From contig JAHEFF010000012.1 in NCBI GenBank assembly GCA_024640315.1, positions 1 through 55,872 of the forward strand: a stretch of DNA of 55,872 nucleotides, in the 5' to 3' direction. Below the pieces are notes generated by a model. It searched no databases. It saw nothing but the letters and a program-made list of their open reading frames with translations, and was not told the DNA's origin. Made by a program: the position numbers and the translations under genes. The stretch comes from Woeseiaceae bacterium. GTDB lineage: Bacteria; Pseudomonadota; Gammaproteobacteria; Steroidobacterales; Woeseiaceae. Shown one piece after another: positions 25,096-35,400 of this stretch. The first letter of the stretch is position 1. Each line of letters starts with the position of its first letter.

Positions 25096-27321
25096 ATGAG
25101 ATTTCTGATTCTTGCGCTCGTTGCGCTGGGAAGCGGCATCGTACACGCCGGCGACAATATCGTAGGCTTTGACGCCACCGCGAGCGCCGCGCAACGCGAA
25201 TTGGAAGCGCAGCTTGATGCCACAGTCGACGCAGGAGAAATGGATGGCTGGCTGAAATTGATGTCGGCAACACCGCATCACGTCGGCTCGCTTGCCAGTA
25301 AGGAAAATGCTGAATTCATAGCAGAGCTGCTGTCATCGTGGGGCTATGACACGGAGATTGCGGAGTATGAAATTCTGCTACCGGTGCCCAAAGTCAGGGA
25401 AGTCGAGTTGGTGGCCCCGACGAACTACGAGGCAAGCCTGACTGAAGACACACTTGCCGAAGATCCCAGCACAGCTGTTCGCGAGACATTACTCCCGCCT
25501 TACAACGCGTTTTCAAGGGACGGTGAGGTCGAAGCGGAACTCGTGTTCGTTAACTATGGCATTCCGGAAGACTACGAAATTTTGGAGCGCTACGGCATCG
25601 ATGTCACTGGCAAGATTGCCATTGCCAAGTATGGCAGGTCGTGGAGGGGGATTAAGCCCAAGCTGGCAGGTGAAAAAGGGGCTATTGGCACAATCATCTA
25701 CTCGGACCCGGCAGATGATGGCTACGGCGCCGGCGACGTCTATCCAAAAGGGCCGTTCAAAAATGAGAGCGGTGTACAGCGCGGCTCGGTGATGGATATG
25801 CCAACCTATCCGGGTGATGTGCTGACACCCGGCCGAGGCGCCACCAAAGGGGCACGCCGCCTGGACCGTGAGGATGCGCCAACGATTACCGAAATCCCGG
25901 TCTTGCCCATGTCGTACCGCGATGCATTGCCGTTGCTGTCCGCCTTGGGTGGAGAAGTCGTTCCGAACGAATGGCGCGGCGGCCTGCCGATCACTTATCA
26001 CCTTGGTCCGGGGCCTGCCCGGGTTCGCATGAAGGCTGAGTTCGACTGGAAGATGGTCACCGCCTACAACGTCATCGCGCGTCTGGAAGGCAGCGAGTTT
26101 TCGCAAGAATGGGTCATACGGGGTAATCATCATGATGGATGGAATCATGGCGCCGCTGATCCCCTGTCCGGCCTGGTCGCGATGCTGGCCGAGGCAAAAG
26201 GCGTTGCCGAGCTGGCAAAAGCCGGCCATCGTCCGCTGCGTACGGTCATTTATGCTGCATGGGACGCTGAGGAGCCCGGTCTGATCGGATCCACAGAGTG
26301 GGCAGAACATCATGCTGACGATTTGAGGAAACATGCTGTTGCCTACCTGAATACGGATGGCAGCAGCCGCGGCTTTCTGAGTATGGGTGGCAGCCACGTT
26401 CTTGAGCGTTATCTAAACCAAATAGCCGAAGAGCTCGATGATCCGCTCTCGGATATCACCCTGAAAGAGCGCAGCCGCGCGAACCTGCTAATCAACGGCG
26501 ATGCCAAAAGGCAAGCCGAGGCTAAAGATCGAAAAGATTTGCGCATCTACCCAATGGGGTCAGGATCGGACTACACACCATTTCTGCAGCACCTGGGGAT
26601 TGCCTCAGCCAACCTTGGCTTTGGTGGTGAAGCGGCCGACGGCAGTTATCACACACTATATGACACCTACGAGCACTACATGAGGTTTCGTGACCCCGGA
26701 CTGGTCTATGGTGCAACGCTTGCGAAAGTGACCGCGCGAGCAACGCTTCGGCTCGCCAATGCGCCGCGTTTGCCATTCGAGTTCAAAGGGTTCGCAGACA
26801 ACGTTGCTCTCTATGTTTCAGAACTGGAAGAGCTTGCGGAGAACATGCGTAGCACGACAGAAAAGACCAACCAGCTGATCACCGACGGTATTTACGCCGC
26901 CGCCCTCGATCCGAACAAAACGTTTGGACCGCCGGTTGCCAAGCAACCTGTGCCGCATTTCAATTTTGCGCCGCTCAAGAATGCGCTTGCCCGACTCGTG
27001 CAGGCAGCGAGCGAGTTTGACACTGTCGCGATGTCCGCTTCGGCTTCGTCCGAGGAGATCAACAAGCTGCTTTATACGAGTGAGAGATTGCTGACCCGGG
27101 ATGCGGGGCTCGATGGCAGGGAGTGGTACAAGCACCATATCTACGCACCGGGCTTCTACACGGGTTATGGCGTAAAGACGATCCCGGGCGTACGGGAGGC
27201 GATTGAGCAACGCGACTATGACAAAGTCGAGCCACAGATTGCTATCGCCGCCGATGTATTGAACGCTATGGCAGATCGGGTGGAGTTGTTGTCTGCCCGG
27301 CTGAATGGAGAGTCAACATGA
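25096..27321 (+). CDS. Exported M28 metallopeptidase, glutamate carboxypeptidase II type
   Basis: A 741-residue protein with a Sec signal (cleavage near VHAGD, residue 19). It has a PA domain (about 125-290) and an M28 zinc peptidase domain: GNHHDGWNHGAADPLSG (His and the bridging Asp), WDAEEPGLIGSTEW (catalytic and ligand glutamates), LNTDGS (Asp ligand) and GSYHTLYDTYEHY (His ligand). The C-terminal transferrin-receptor-like dimerisation domain is also present. It removes C-terminal or N-terminal residues from peptides. The ATG at 25096 has GGGGGG six bases upstream. It overlaps the TPR gene by four bases (ATGA). Confidence 0.9.
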   Translation: MRFLILALVALGSGIVHAGDNIVGFDATASAAQRELEAQLDATVDAGEMDGWLKLMSATPHHVGSLASKENAEFIAELLSSWGYDTEIAEYEILLPVPKVREVELVAPTNYEASLTEDTLAEDPSTAVRETLLPPYNAFSRDGEVEAELVFVNYGIPEDYEILERYGIDVTGKIAIAKYGRSWRGIKPKLAGEKGAIGTIIYSDPADDGYGAGDVYPKGPFKNESGVQRGSVMDMPTYPGDVLTPGRGATKGARRLDREDAPTITEIPVLPMSYRDALPLLSALGGEVVPNEWRGGLPITYHLGPGPARVRMKAEFDWKMVTAYNVIARLEGSEFSQEWVIRGNHHDGWNHGAADPLSGLVAMLAEAKGVAELAKAGHRPLRTVIYAAWDAEEPGLIGSTEWAEHHADDLRKHAVAYLNTDGSSRGFLSMGGSHVLERYLNQIAEELDDPLSDITLKERSRANLLINGDAKRQAEAKDRKDLRIYPMGSGSDYTPFLQHLGIASANLGFGGEAADGSYHTLYDTYEHYMRFRDPGLVYGATLAKVTARATLRLANAPRLPFEFKGFADNVALYVSELEELAENMRSTTEKTNQLITDGIYAAALDPNKTFGPPVAKQPVPHFNFAPLKNALARLVQAASEFDTVAMSASASSEEINKLLYTSERLLTRDAGLDGREWYKHHIYAPGFYTGYGVKTIPGVREAIEQRDYDKVEPQIAIAADVLNAMADRVELLSARLNGEST

Positions 27322-28229
27322 TCTCAAGAGCAGTGACGCTTGCCGCGTTTGTGCTGCTCTGGGCGTCGACTGCTTTCGGCCAGGCGTTGCCCGAAGGCGC
27401 GCAGGCAATGTCACTGACCGGCGAGCCTTTGTTTGCCGCTGAACCGGGGCAGGGCGCTCTCGATCGACTGGCTACCGCAAAAGCTGACTATGAAAGCGAC
27501 CCGGACAATGCGGATCACATTATCTGGTATGGCCGGCGTGCGGCCTACGCGGGGGACTACCGCGGCGCGATCGAAATTTTCGCGGAGGGAATTGAGAAAT
27601 TTCCCCGGGACGCGCGAATGTACCGCCATCGTGGTCATCGCTACATTTCCATTCGCGAATTCGACAGGGCTATCGCGGATCTCGAGAAAGCGTCCATGTT
27701 GATTGAAGGGACTGAAAACGAGATCGAGCCAGACGGATTGCCAAACGCGCTGAATATACCGGTGAGCAGCCTGCACGGAAATACCTGGTATCACCTCGGG
27801 CTGGCGTACTATCTGAAGCAGGATTGGGATAATGCGTACAGGGCATACAAAGCCGGGTTCGATGCAGGTCGCAACGACGACAACCGGGTTTCGACGGCGC
27901 ACTGGCTCTACATGATTCTGCAGAGAAAGGGCGACCCCGAGGCGGCAGCCAGAGTTCTGGATGCCATTACGGTGGACATGAATGTGATTGAGAACATGTC
28001 CTATCACAACCTGTGCCTGTTCTATAAAGGTGAAATGACGCTGGCGGAGTTGCTGGGTGACAACGAAGACAACCCAACCGGCGCTGCGATCATGTACGGC
28101 GCCGCCAACTGGCATTACTACAGCGGTGAGCCCGATACGGCAGACGAAATGTTACGGGAATTGGTAAGTACCGACAGCTGGTCAGCATTCGGTTACATCG
28201 CCGCGGAAGCCGACCTGGCCGCCCGCTAG
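27318..28229 (+). CDS. Exported TPR-repeat protein
   Basis: A 303-residue protein with a Sec signal ending at AFGQA (about residue 22). At least three TPR-like helical pairs follow: WYGRRAAYAGDYRGAIEIF, YRHRGHRYISIREFDRAI and WYHLGLAYYLKQDWDNAYRA. TPRs bind proteins, so it may act with the M28 peptidase, whose gene it overlaps by four bases. No enzymatic motif is visible. Confidence 0.8.
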   Translation: MISRAVTLAAFVLLWASTAFGQALPEGAQAMSLTGEPLFAAEPGQGALDRLATAKADYESDPDNADHIIWYGRRAAYAGDYRGAIEIFAEGIEKFPRDARMYRHRGHRYISIREFDRAIADLEKASMLIEGTENEIEPDGLPNALNIPVSSLHGNTWYHLGLAYYLKQDWDNAYRAYKAGFDAGRNDDNRVSTAHWLYMILQRKGDPEAAARVLDAITVDMNVIENMSYHNLCLFYKGEMTLAELLGDNEDNPTGAAIMYGAANWHYYSGEPDTADEMLRELVSTDSWSAFGYIAAEADLAAR

Positions 28230-28264
28230 CTGAAAACCGGATCGCCGCCAAGGGAGCGCAACGG

Positions 28265-29707
28265 ATGAGAATTCAAATCGCCACAATCTCGATAGTCGTG
28301 TCAGCGATGCTGGTTGCATGCGGACAGCAAGCAGATGACGGTGAAACAGTGGATGTCGAGGATGCTCGGCCCAATATTGTATTCGTGCTCGTAGATGATC
28401 TTCGCTGGGATGAAATCGGGGCCGCGGGACACCCGTATGTGAAAACGCCGAGCATCGATCGCATCGCACGCGAAGGCGCTTTCTTCAGCAGGGCGTTCAC
28501 TACAACACCCCTGTGTTCTCCCGCACGAGCCACGTTCCTGACAGGGCTTTATCCGCACACTAATGGCATTACGGATAACCTGGCGCGGAATGAGCAGAGT
28601 CACAGGCTCGAAACGTTTCCGAAAATGTTGAATGCTGTCGGCTATGACACCGCCTTTATCGGCAAGTGGCATATGGGGAATGATGACAGCCCGCGACCCG
28701 GTTTTTCGACCTGGGCCGGAATGAAAGGACAGGGTGAAGCGCTGAATCCGGAGCTGAACATCGATGGCGTCAGGAAGCCTTTCGAAGGTTATGTCACCGA
28801 TATTCTGACTGAGCTTTCTGTTGCTTTTGTCGAAAAGCCCAGGCAGTCACCGTTCCTGTTGTACTTGTCGCACAAAGCACTGCATCCTAATATCACGCAG
28901 CTGGATGACGGCAGCTCCACCGCTTCGCCCAGTGGCGTTCCCGGCTTCATTGCGGCGGACCGTCACAAGGGCAGGTTTGAAAACGAGCCGGTCCTAAGGC
29001 GGCCGAATTCAGGAATAGCGCCAACAGATCGCCCGGCGTTGATGCGCCAGATTGGCGATCTCCCGCCGCTTGGTGAGGCAACTGTTACGCCCGAAGAGAC
29101 TATCCACCAGCGGCAGGAAATGTTGTTGGCTGTCGATGAAAGCCTTGGGCAAATTGTATCGGCGATCGATGCACTCGGTGAGCTCGACAATACAATTATC
29201 GTGGTCACTTCAGATCATGGTTTTTGGTACGGAGAACATGGTCTGTCGAATGAGCGCAGGCTCTCCTACGAAGAGGCGCTTCGAATCCCGCTATTGATCC
29301 GGTACCCGGAAAAAATTGCGGCGGGAATTCGTCCGGATCAGCTCACACTGAGTGTCGACATCGCACCGACAATGCTCGACCTGGCGGGTGTTGCTCCGCC
29401 AGATAACCTGCATGGAATGTCGCTGCGACCGATCCTGGAGGGAGGCAGTCCGGAATGGCGCTCATCATTCCTGGTGGAGTATTACAGCGATACCGTTTTC
29501 GAGCGGATCTTCAGGATGGGATACAAGGCTGTACGCACGGATCGTTACAAGTACATTCGTTACGTCGATCTCGAAGGTATGAACGAGCTATACGACCTGG
29601 CAGCAGATCCGTACGAACTCCGGAATGTCATAGATGACCCGCGTTATGCTGAAACGCTGATCGAAATGCAGGCCGAGCTGCAGCGATTACTGGAAGTTAC
29701 TTCCTGA
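28265..29707 (+). CDS. Sulfatase lipoprotein
   Basis: A 480-residue protein with a lipobox (MLVAC, Cys19). The sulfatase signature LCSPAR (Cys84 to Arg88) is present; that cysteine becomes formylglycine, so a maturase is needed. Asp44 and Asp45 (FVLVDDLRW) and the late TSDHG pair supply calcium ligands. It should cleave sulfate esters, probably from glycans, in the periplasm or at the outer membrane. It is 35 bp after the TPR gene on the same strand. Its 3' end overlaps the convergent EamA gene by 11 bases. Confidence 0.88.
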   Translation: MRIQIATISIVVSAMLVACGQQADDGETVDVEDARPNIVFVLVDDLRWDEIGAAGHPYVKTPSIDRIAREGAFFSRAFTTTPLCSPARATFLTGLYPHTNGITDNLARNEQSHRLETFPKMLNAVGYDTAFIGKWHMGNDDSPRPGFSTWAGMKGQGEALNPELNIDGVRKPFEGYVTDILTELSVAFVEKPRQSPFLLYLSHKALHPNITQLDDGSSTASPSGVPGFIAADRHKGRFENEPVLRRPNSGIAPTDRPALMRQIGDLPPLGEATVTPEETIHQRQEMLLAVDESLGQIVSAIDALGELDNTIIVVTSDHGFWYGEHGLSNERRLSYEEALRIPLLIRYPEKIAAGIRPDQLTLSVDIAPTMLDLAGVAPPDNLHGMSLRPILEGGSPEWRSSFLVEYYSDTVFERIFRMGYKAVRTDRYKYIRYVDLEGMNELYDLAADPYELRNVIDDPRYAETLIEMQAELQRLLEVTS

Positions 29708-30650
29708 CGTCGCGCAGGCGTTTAGATATCGCAGCAGCGCTCGACGCCGTGAAGGTGCGAATGTATCGACTGACTATGGCGTTGCCAACTTCCCGATACA
29801 CGATATAGATTCCGCTGGCGATAATGACCAGGCCGCCGGTAATGACCCACCGATCCGGTACCTCGTCCCATATCAGGTAGCCGGCTATTGCTGCACCTAT
29901 TAGCGCGGTGTATTCAAAGGGCGCCAGAACGACCGGTGGAGCGCGGCGATATCCGCCCACGATCCCGACCCAGGCCAGTGCAGAACAGAGACCGGCGGCG
30001 ATGAACAGAATCCAGGCATTAAAAGTGGGTGTCGTGTAGTTGCCGGACAGAAAGAAGCTGGAAACAAGCAGTGGACCTGCTGTGATGTATATCGACAAGG
30101 AAAAACTGGATTCTGTCGTTGCCAGCTTGCGCGCGGTTACCGTCAGTCCGGCCCAGCAAAATGCTGCGGCAATCACGGCCAGAGAAGCCGGTGTCAGCAT
30201 ACCTTGATCGGGTCGCAGTACGATAACGACACCCGTAAAGCCCGCTATGACTGCGATCCACCTTCGCCAGCCGACGTGTTCGCCGAGGAACGGCACGGAG
30301 AGCGCCGTGACAATCAGTGGTGCAGTAAATGCGATGGTTAGTGCGTTAACCAGGGGCATGTAATTCAGCCCGTAGAAAAAGCCAAACATAGCGCCGGTTG
30401 CCAAAATCGTGCGCAACAAGTGCCATTGCCAGCGACTGGTCTGCAGCGAGCCCAAACCTCCATACCATCGTGATGCCAACAGGAAAAACGTGACGCCGAA
30501 CGCGCTTCGAAGGAACACAAACTGTTCGAGCGAATAATCAGCAAGCAGCCACTTGGCGCACAAGTCGAGTGCGAGCCCCGCTACCACGCCGAGCATCAGG
30601 TATGCGAGCGCAGTACCGAAGTGATCCCCAGCAGTGTTGTCGCTGTTCAT
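29697..30650 (-). CDS. EamA/DMT family transporter
   Basis: A 317-residue protein with about ten hydrophobic segments in two EamA repeats. The first repeat has FLRSAFGVTFFLLAS and ALTIAFTAPLIV; the second has APFEYTALIGAAIAGYLIWDE, of which the last part (YLIWDE) is characteristic. The family moves metabolites across the inner membrane; the cargo is unknown. A terminator-like hairpin lies just upstream of the start codon. The 3' end overlaps the sulfatase gene. Confidence 0.87.
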   Translation of the reverse strand: MNSDNTAGDHFGTALAYLMLGVVAGLALDLCAKWLLADYSLEQFVFLRSAFGVTFFLLASRWYGGLGSLQTSRWQWHLLRTILATGAMFGFFYGLNYMPLVNALTIAFTAPLIVTALSVPFLGEHVGWRRWIAVIAGFTGVVIVLRPDQGMLTPASLAVIAAAFCWAGLTVTARKLATTESSFSLSIYITAGPLLVSSFFLSGNYTTPTFNAWILFIAAGLCSALAWVGIVGGYRRAPPVVLAPFEYTALIGAAIAGYLIWDEVPDRWVITGGLVIIASGIYIVYREVGNAIVSRYIRTFTASSAAAISKRLRDVRK

Positions 30651-30666
30651 TGTGCTACAACCAAAA

Positions 30667-30693
30667 AACGCTGCGGCTTCAACGCACGCAGCG
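30667..30693 (-). terminator. Terminator-like hairpin in the leader of the EamA gene
   Basis: A 7-bp stem, CGCTGCG (30669-30675) with CGCAGCG (30687-30693), has an 11-base loop. On the minus strand it is followed by six Ts and ends about 16 bp before the EamA start codon. The plus strand also has a T run after the stem. No gene ends here, so it may be an attenuator or an insulator between the two divergent genes. Confidence 0.55.
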
Positions 30694-30808
30694 CGATTTT
30701 TTGTTCAGCTTGCATTCAGAAATACACCCCTGAAGTTCAGCTTCGATTCATGGTGATTATTCTTTAATGAATACCAGATTCAAGGATTGTGCGACAGAGG
30801 TATTCGGA

Positions 30809-31699
30809 ATGTCTATAAAAATCGAAAACGTAATCTCCAGTGGTTTTAACAACCTGTTGCTTATTGGCCTGATGATGTTCGGAGTGCCCGGCATTGCTCT
30901 GGCCGAGCCTGTGACCGGCGCGCATGATTCGGTGGATGAGGCGCGAACTTCGATGACTCGTCATCATGTTCGCGGCGGTCGGGAAACCCCGACCAACGTA
31001 TCGGAGTCTGCCGAGCGCTATGACGCCTTGATTACTACTGGTGATCGAAAGAACGCCGATACGCGCGGCGGCATGGCCAAACCGGGAATCAGTGGTGTTG
31101 AGTCTCAGAGCGGCAGTTTTGACTTCTGGATATATGAAGCAGATCTCATCCTGTTTAACGACGATGATGCCGATGGCTACTTTCACGGGATCGACTTGTT
31201 GTTCGATGCAGACACGATATATTCGTCGGCGGAAGTTTACGCTGTTCTCTACCTGAGTCTCGACGGCGGTCCCTGGAACGAATACGCGGTCACGGAGGAC
31301 TTCACGATATTCGGCGCCAGCGGATCGGACGAGTACGTTCTGGTCAGTGAGTTGATGTCCGGCTATCCCACGGGAAGCTACGACCTGCTGATCGAGTTAT
31401 TTGACGCCTACAACGGAGATTACCTGGCGGGCTTCGGTCCGGATGAAACATCCGTGCTGGCCTGGCTCCCGCTGGAGGATTATGACCGCGATGCACCGAT
31501 CGAGGAGGTTCGGGTGGTTGTCAGTCAAGGCGGAGGTGGCGCAGTGGATGGTTGGTTCCTGGGCATCTTCCTGCTGATTCTGTTCGCCAGTACGCTGCGC
31601 AAGATCTGGCGTCGGCGCAACGACACGTTGATGCGAATAGACTCGTCCGCGCCATGCTGGCGGGATTATTCGGATGATCATCGAGGGCTTGGTGGTTAG
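30809..31699 (+). CDS. Choice-of-anchor H-like surface protein
   Basis: A 296-residue exported protein with a Sec signal ending at ALAEP (about residue 33). The central part (FDFWIYEADLILFNDD, LLFDADTIYSSAEVYAVLYL, and a tail near YLPLEDYDRD-type residues) resembles the choice-of-anchor H family. The end has GGGGAVDGW, a hydrophobic stretch and RRR, like a GlyGly-CTERM sorting signal, but continues for about 20 residues more. The ATG at 30809 has AGAGG eight bases upstream; 30767 is the less likely alternative. The family name comes from its varied C-terminal anchors. Function is unknown; it may be displayed at the surface. Confidence 0.65.
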   Translation: MSIKIENVISSGFNNLLLIGLMMFGVPGIALAEPVTGAHDSVDEARTSMTRHHVRGGRETPTNVSESAERYDALITTGDRKNADTRGGMAKPGISGVESQSGSFDFWIYEADLILFNDDDADGYFHGIDLLFDADTIYSSAEVYAVLYLSLDGGPWNEYAVTEDFTIFGASGSDEYVLVSELMSGYPTGSYDLLIELFDAYNGDYLAGFGPDETSVLAWLPLEDYDRDAPIEEVRVVVSQGGGGAVDGWFLGIFLLILFASTLRKIWRRRNDTLMRIDSSAPCWRDYSDDHRGLGG

Positions 31700-32325
31700 C
31701 CGATCAGTTTGTCGATTTTCAGCTGGCGGGCAATTGCCTCCGCTTCTTCCAGCAACAATTCGTCCATGGTTTCCTTCTCGAAGCAGGTTGATCGAATTGT
31801 CCACACAAGCTTGCCTTCTCTGGCCGCATAAAGATTGGTTACGGCAACCACGGTATGGGCGACGCTTACGGAGTCTGGTTCTTTAAGCTCGTCATAGTCA
31901 TAGAGAAAATAATCTGCCGGGTCGCCCCCCCTGCATTCGGCAGTGACATTGACACGTCCCTCTTCTATGTCCGCTGTCGTATCAACGCTCACGATATGGG
32001 TAATCAGGATGGCATCTGCGCCGACTGCTTCCGCAGCTGTGTTGATTTCTTCCTGCAGAAGCGTCGTTTTGACTCCGGTCCTGGTGTGAGCGGAAACTGC
32101 GGCAACGTCTGCTGCCTGCAGTTGTGACGTGATCATGTCCTCAAGACGTCGCCTTGTTAGAGAGTCGCCGGCGATACCGACGACGAAAAACTTCTCGTAA
32201 TGACGACTCGAATCCCCGGTTTCGTCGTACAGTTTGACGACTTCAGTTTGCCTGGCGCAGCCAGCGAACAGAAAGGTCAGGATCAGGGTCAGGATCGAAA
32301 GAGAACGTGGACTGAAGGTTTTCAT
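31696..32325 (-). CDS. Hypothetical lipoprotein (DUF4136-like)
   Basis: A 209-residue protein with a lipobox (FAGC, near Cys23). The mature part has FFVVGIAGD and AVGADAILITHIVSVD, an alternating alpha/beta pattern like stress-related GNA1162 or DUF4136 lipoproteins. No catalytic residues are recognised. GGAGGG lies directly before the ATG and next to a long hairpin. It follows the RND genes on the same strand, 88 bp on, and could be the tail gene of that unit. Its stop shares TTAG with the convergent gene's stop. Confidence 0.5.
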   Translation of the reverse strand: MKTFSPRSLSILTLILTFLFAGCARQTEVVKLYDETGDSSRHYEKFFVVGIAGDSLTRRRLEDMITSQLQAADVAAVSAHTRTGVKTTLLQEEINTAAEAVGADAILITHIVSVDTTADIEEGRVNVTAECRGGDPADYFLYDYDELKEPDSVSVAHTVVAVTNLYAAREGKLVWTIRSTCFEKETMDELLLEEAEAIARQLKIDKLIG

Positions 32326-32333
32326 TTGCCCTC

Positions 32334-32372
32334 CGCGACGGATTTGTAGAGCATATTTGATGCTACGTCGCG
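32334..32372 (-). promoter_or_regulatory. Leader hairpin abutting the lipoprotein ribosome-binding site
   Basis: CGCGAC (32334-32339) pairs with GTCGCG (32367-32372), and inside it GTA (46-48), GCAT (51-54) pair with ATGC (60-63), TAC (64-66). On the minus strand the stem ends immediately before GGAGGG, 8 bp upstream of the lipoprotein ATG. No T run follows, so it is not a plain terminator. It could influence translation; this is a structural observation only. Confidence 0.4.
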
Positions 32373-32413
32373 CAAGGTTTCGGACAATCGGTATTAACCC
32401 CTAGCGGGTAATT

Positions 32414-35400
32414 CTATGCCGATAAATTAGCGGGCTTCGGCACTGATGTTTCTCTGCGCGACGCACGCATTACGTTTCGACCCCATGCAGCAAGCGAATC
32501 GAAATAGGCGTAGAGAGCGGGCACGACAAGCAATGACACAACCGTCGAGAATGCCAGACCGCCGATGATTGCCCGTGCCATCGGGAAGTATGGCGGACCA
32601 TCACCACCGATCTGGGTGGTACTGACAGCGAGCGGTGCCAGGCCGACGATGGTCGTCGCAACGGTCATGAGGATGGGCCTGAGCCTGTCCCGGCCTGCCT
32701 CTGCGATAGCTTCGTTGCGAGGCAGTCCTTCGAGTCTCAGGTTGTTGATGTGATCGACAAGCACGATGCCATTGTTTACAACCACGCCGATCAGAATCAT
32801 GATGCCGATGGATGCCATGAATGAGAATGTTGTACCGGTGGCCGCAAAGAAAAGGAAGACACCGAAAACAGAAAAGACGATCGATCCAAGAATGATAGAG
32901 AACGGAAACAACAGTGATTCGAACAGGGCAGCCATGACCAAAAATATGCAGGCGATGCCGAGCAGGATATTGGTTGCCATCATTTGTTGAGTTTCGTCCT
33001 GACGATCGAAACCACGGCCGAACTTCCAGCTATATCCTGGTGGCAGGTCAAGTTCGCTCATCATGGCTTCGACCTTGGGTTTCACTGCGTCCAGGCTGGA
33101 GTCGTCGTCGAGATTGGCAGACAGTATCACCGCCGTTTGACGATCTGTTCGTTGAATCGTATCCGGCGAGGCGCCTATGCGAAAATTTGCAACTGCGCTG
33201 AGCGGAATCCTGCGCCCGTCAGGGGTATGTAACGGCAGGTTGGCGAGTTGATCGATGGATTGCTTGTCGCTTTCGCGAAAGGCAAGCCGCACCGCAACCT
33301 CATCCGTTTGTCCGCGAAATTCGCGCAGGTTCTGGCCACGCATGGCGATGCCGACATCTTTGGCAACGTCCTCGGCTGTGAATCCGGCTGCCGCCGCTCG
33401 TTCGCGGTCGACCGTGATCTGGATTTCCCGATCGCCTGTTTCGGCATCCGAGCGAATATCTTCCAGCCCGTCGACTGAGCTCAAAAGACGCCTCACCTCA
33501 ACGCTGAGTTCGTTGAGAATTTGTGTCGAATCCCCGGAAACCTGCAGGCTGAAGCCATCCCCCCCGCCTTGTTGGTCAAACTGGAAGCTGGGCTTGCCGA
33601 TTGCGATAACCGGCATGTTCTCCTCGATGCGCTCTATGATTTCCGAAGTCGACAAGGTCGCCTCTTCTTCCTCGGTCAGGAGTATGACTACTGAGGCGTC
33701 TCCTTTTTCGTAATAGCTGTAAACCGATCGTATGTCGAACGCTTCCTGGTTTTCGAACAGGTAATTCTCGATTTTGCTGACGCTATCCTCAACACGCTCC
33801 AGCGGGTGTTCGCCTTCGATGTGCAGCGGCATGTACAACCGCCGTCCGACATCCTGGGGGAATGCATCGAATTTGACGAGCTGCAGGATCAGCGGCGAGA
33901 TACCAAGCAGGCATATCAGGACGATGCCACCAAATGTCTTCCACGGCCGGATCAGGATCCAGCGCAGACTGGCGACATATCGCTCGGTGAGGCGGCCCAT
34001 GGCAGACCCTGATTTTTGCGGCGGCGGTACTTTGATGCGAGCCGCAAGCATCGGCACCAACGTCTGGGCAATGAGCAGCGACGCGAGAAGGGCGACAATA
34101 ATCGTAATACCAACATGGGTCATGAAAACGGAAATATCTGTTTTGGCACCAAACATGATGGGCACGAACACGATAATGGTCGTTAGCGTGCCGGCGATCA
34201 CAGCCATGCCGACTTCCTTCACGCCACGCAACGTGGCCTCCATCGGGTTATCGGGGTCCAGGTAGCGGTGACGGAACACGCTTTCGGTCACGACCACTGC
34301 GTTGTCCACAAGCATGCCAATGGCAAGCATCAGACCCATCATCGTCAGCATGTTCAGGCTCAGATCCGCAAAATAGAGTGCGCCAAGCGTAATCAGTAGC
34401 GAAAATGGCACCGAAGCCGTGACGACGATCGTTGTCGTCACCTGGCGCAGGAACAGGTACAGAACGACGAGCGCCAGGAGCGCACCGATCGCGCCGGCAT
34501 TCAATAAATCGCCTAGCGACTTGCGGACACTGTCACCCATATTATCCAGGTCGAAGATATTGATGCCCTGCATCTGCGGCAGCTTCCCGATCTCCTCGAT
34601 TTCCGCCATAACCCGGTCGGTCACATCAACCATATTTGCCCCGGTTGATTTGCTGATTGCCACGCCAATGGCGTAAGACCGGTCAAGGTGGCGTCCGTAG
34701 TCGCGATCAGGGCTGCGTAGTTCGACATCGGCAATGTCGTGGAGTCTCAGGTTTTCAGTATTGATGACGAGGTTTCGAATCTGATCGACCGACTGGAATT
34801 CGCCGCGAGGCCTGATACTGAAGCGCTGGTTGCCATCGGTAATTCGCCCCGCGCTCACAGCAAAATTACTGCGCTCCAGCAGGTCCCGTACCTGGTCGAT
34901 CGTGACTCCGTGAGTCGCCAGGCGGTCGGGTTGCAACAGGATTCGGATCTCGCGTGGATCGACACCATAGAGGTTGACGCTGGAGACGCCCTCGAGTCTT
35001 TCTACGCGGCGCTTAAGAAGGCGGTCCAGAAGAGCGTAGCTGTCCGACAGGTCCCGGTCACTCGATATACGGAGTTCAAGGATCGGCAATTCACCGAGAG
35101 AGCCCGTAAAGATCATTATGCGCCGCACATCATCCGGCAATTCGTGACGGATTCCGTCGACTTTAGCGCGGGCCTCGATGCCCTTGGCCCCCATGCTCTG
35201 CCCCCAGTCGAACTGCAGAAAAATCTGCGCCTGGTTTTCGCTGGAAGACGAATACATTTGATCGACGCCCGAAAGCGTCGCAAGCGCTTCTTCGATCGGG
35301 CGCGTTATCAGCCTTTCGACTTCCTCCGGTGTCGAGCCTGCGTATGGAATCTCGATGATGATGCCGGGAAACTCGATGTCAGGAAATTTCTCCAACGGCA

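Noticed and set aside
27411..28115. 234-codon minus-strand frame opposite the TPR gene
   Set aside because: It overlaps a clear exported TPR protein and has no recognisable domain.
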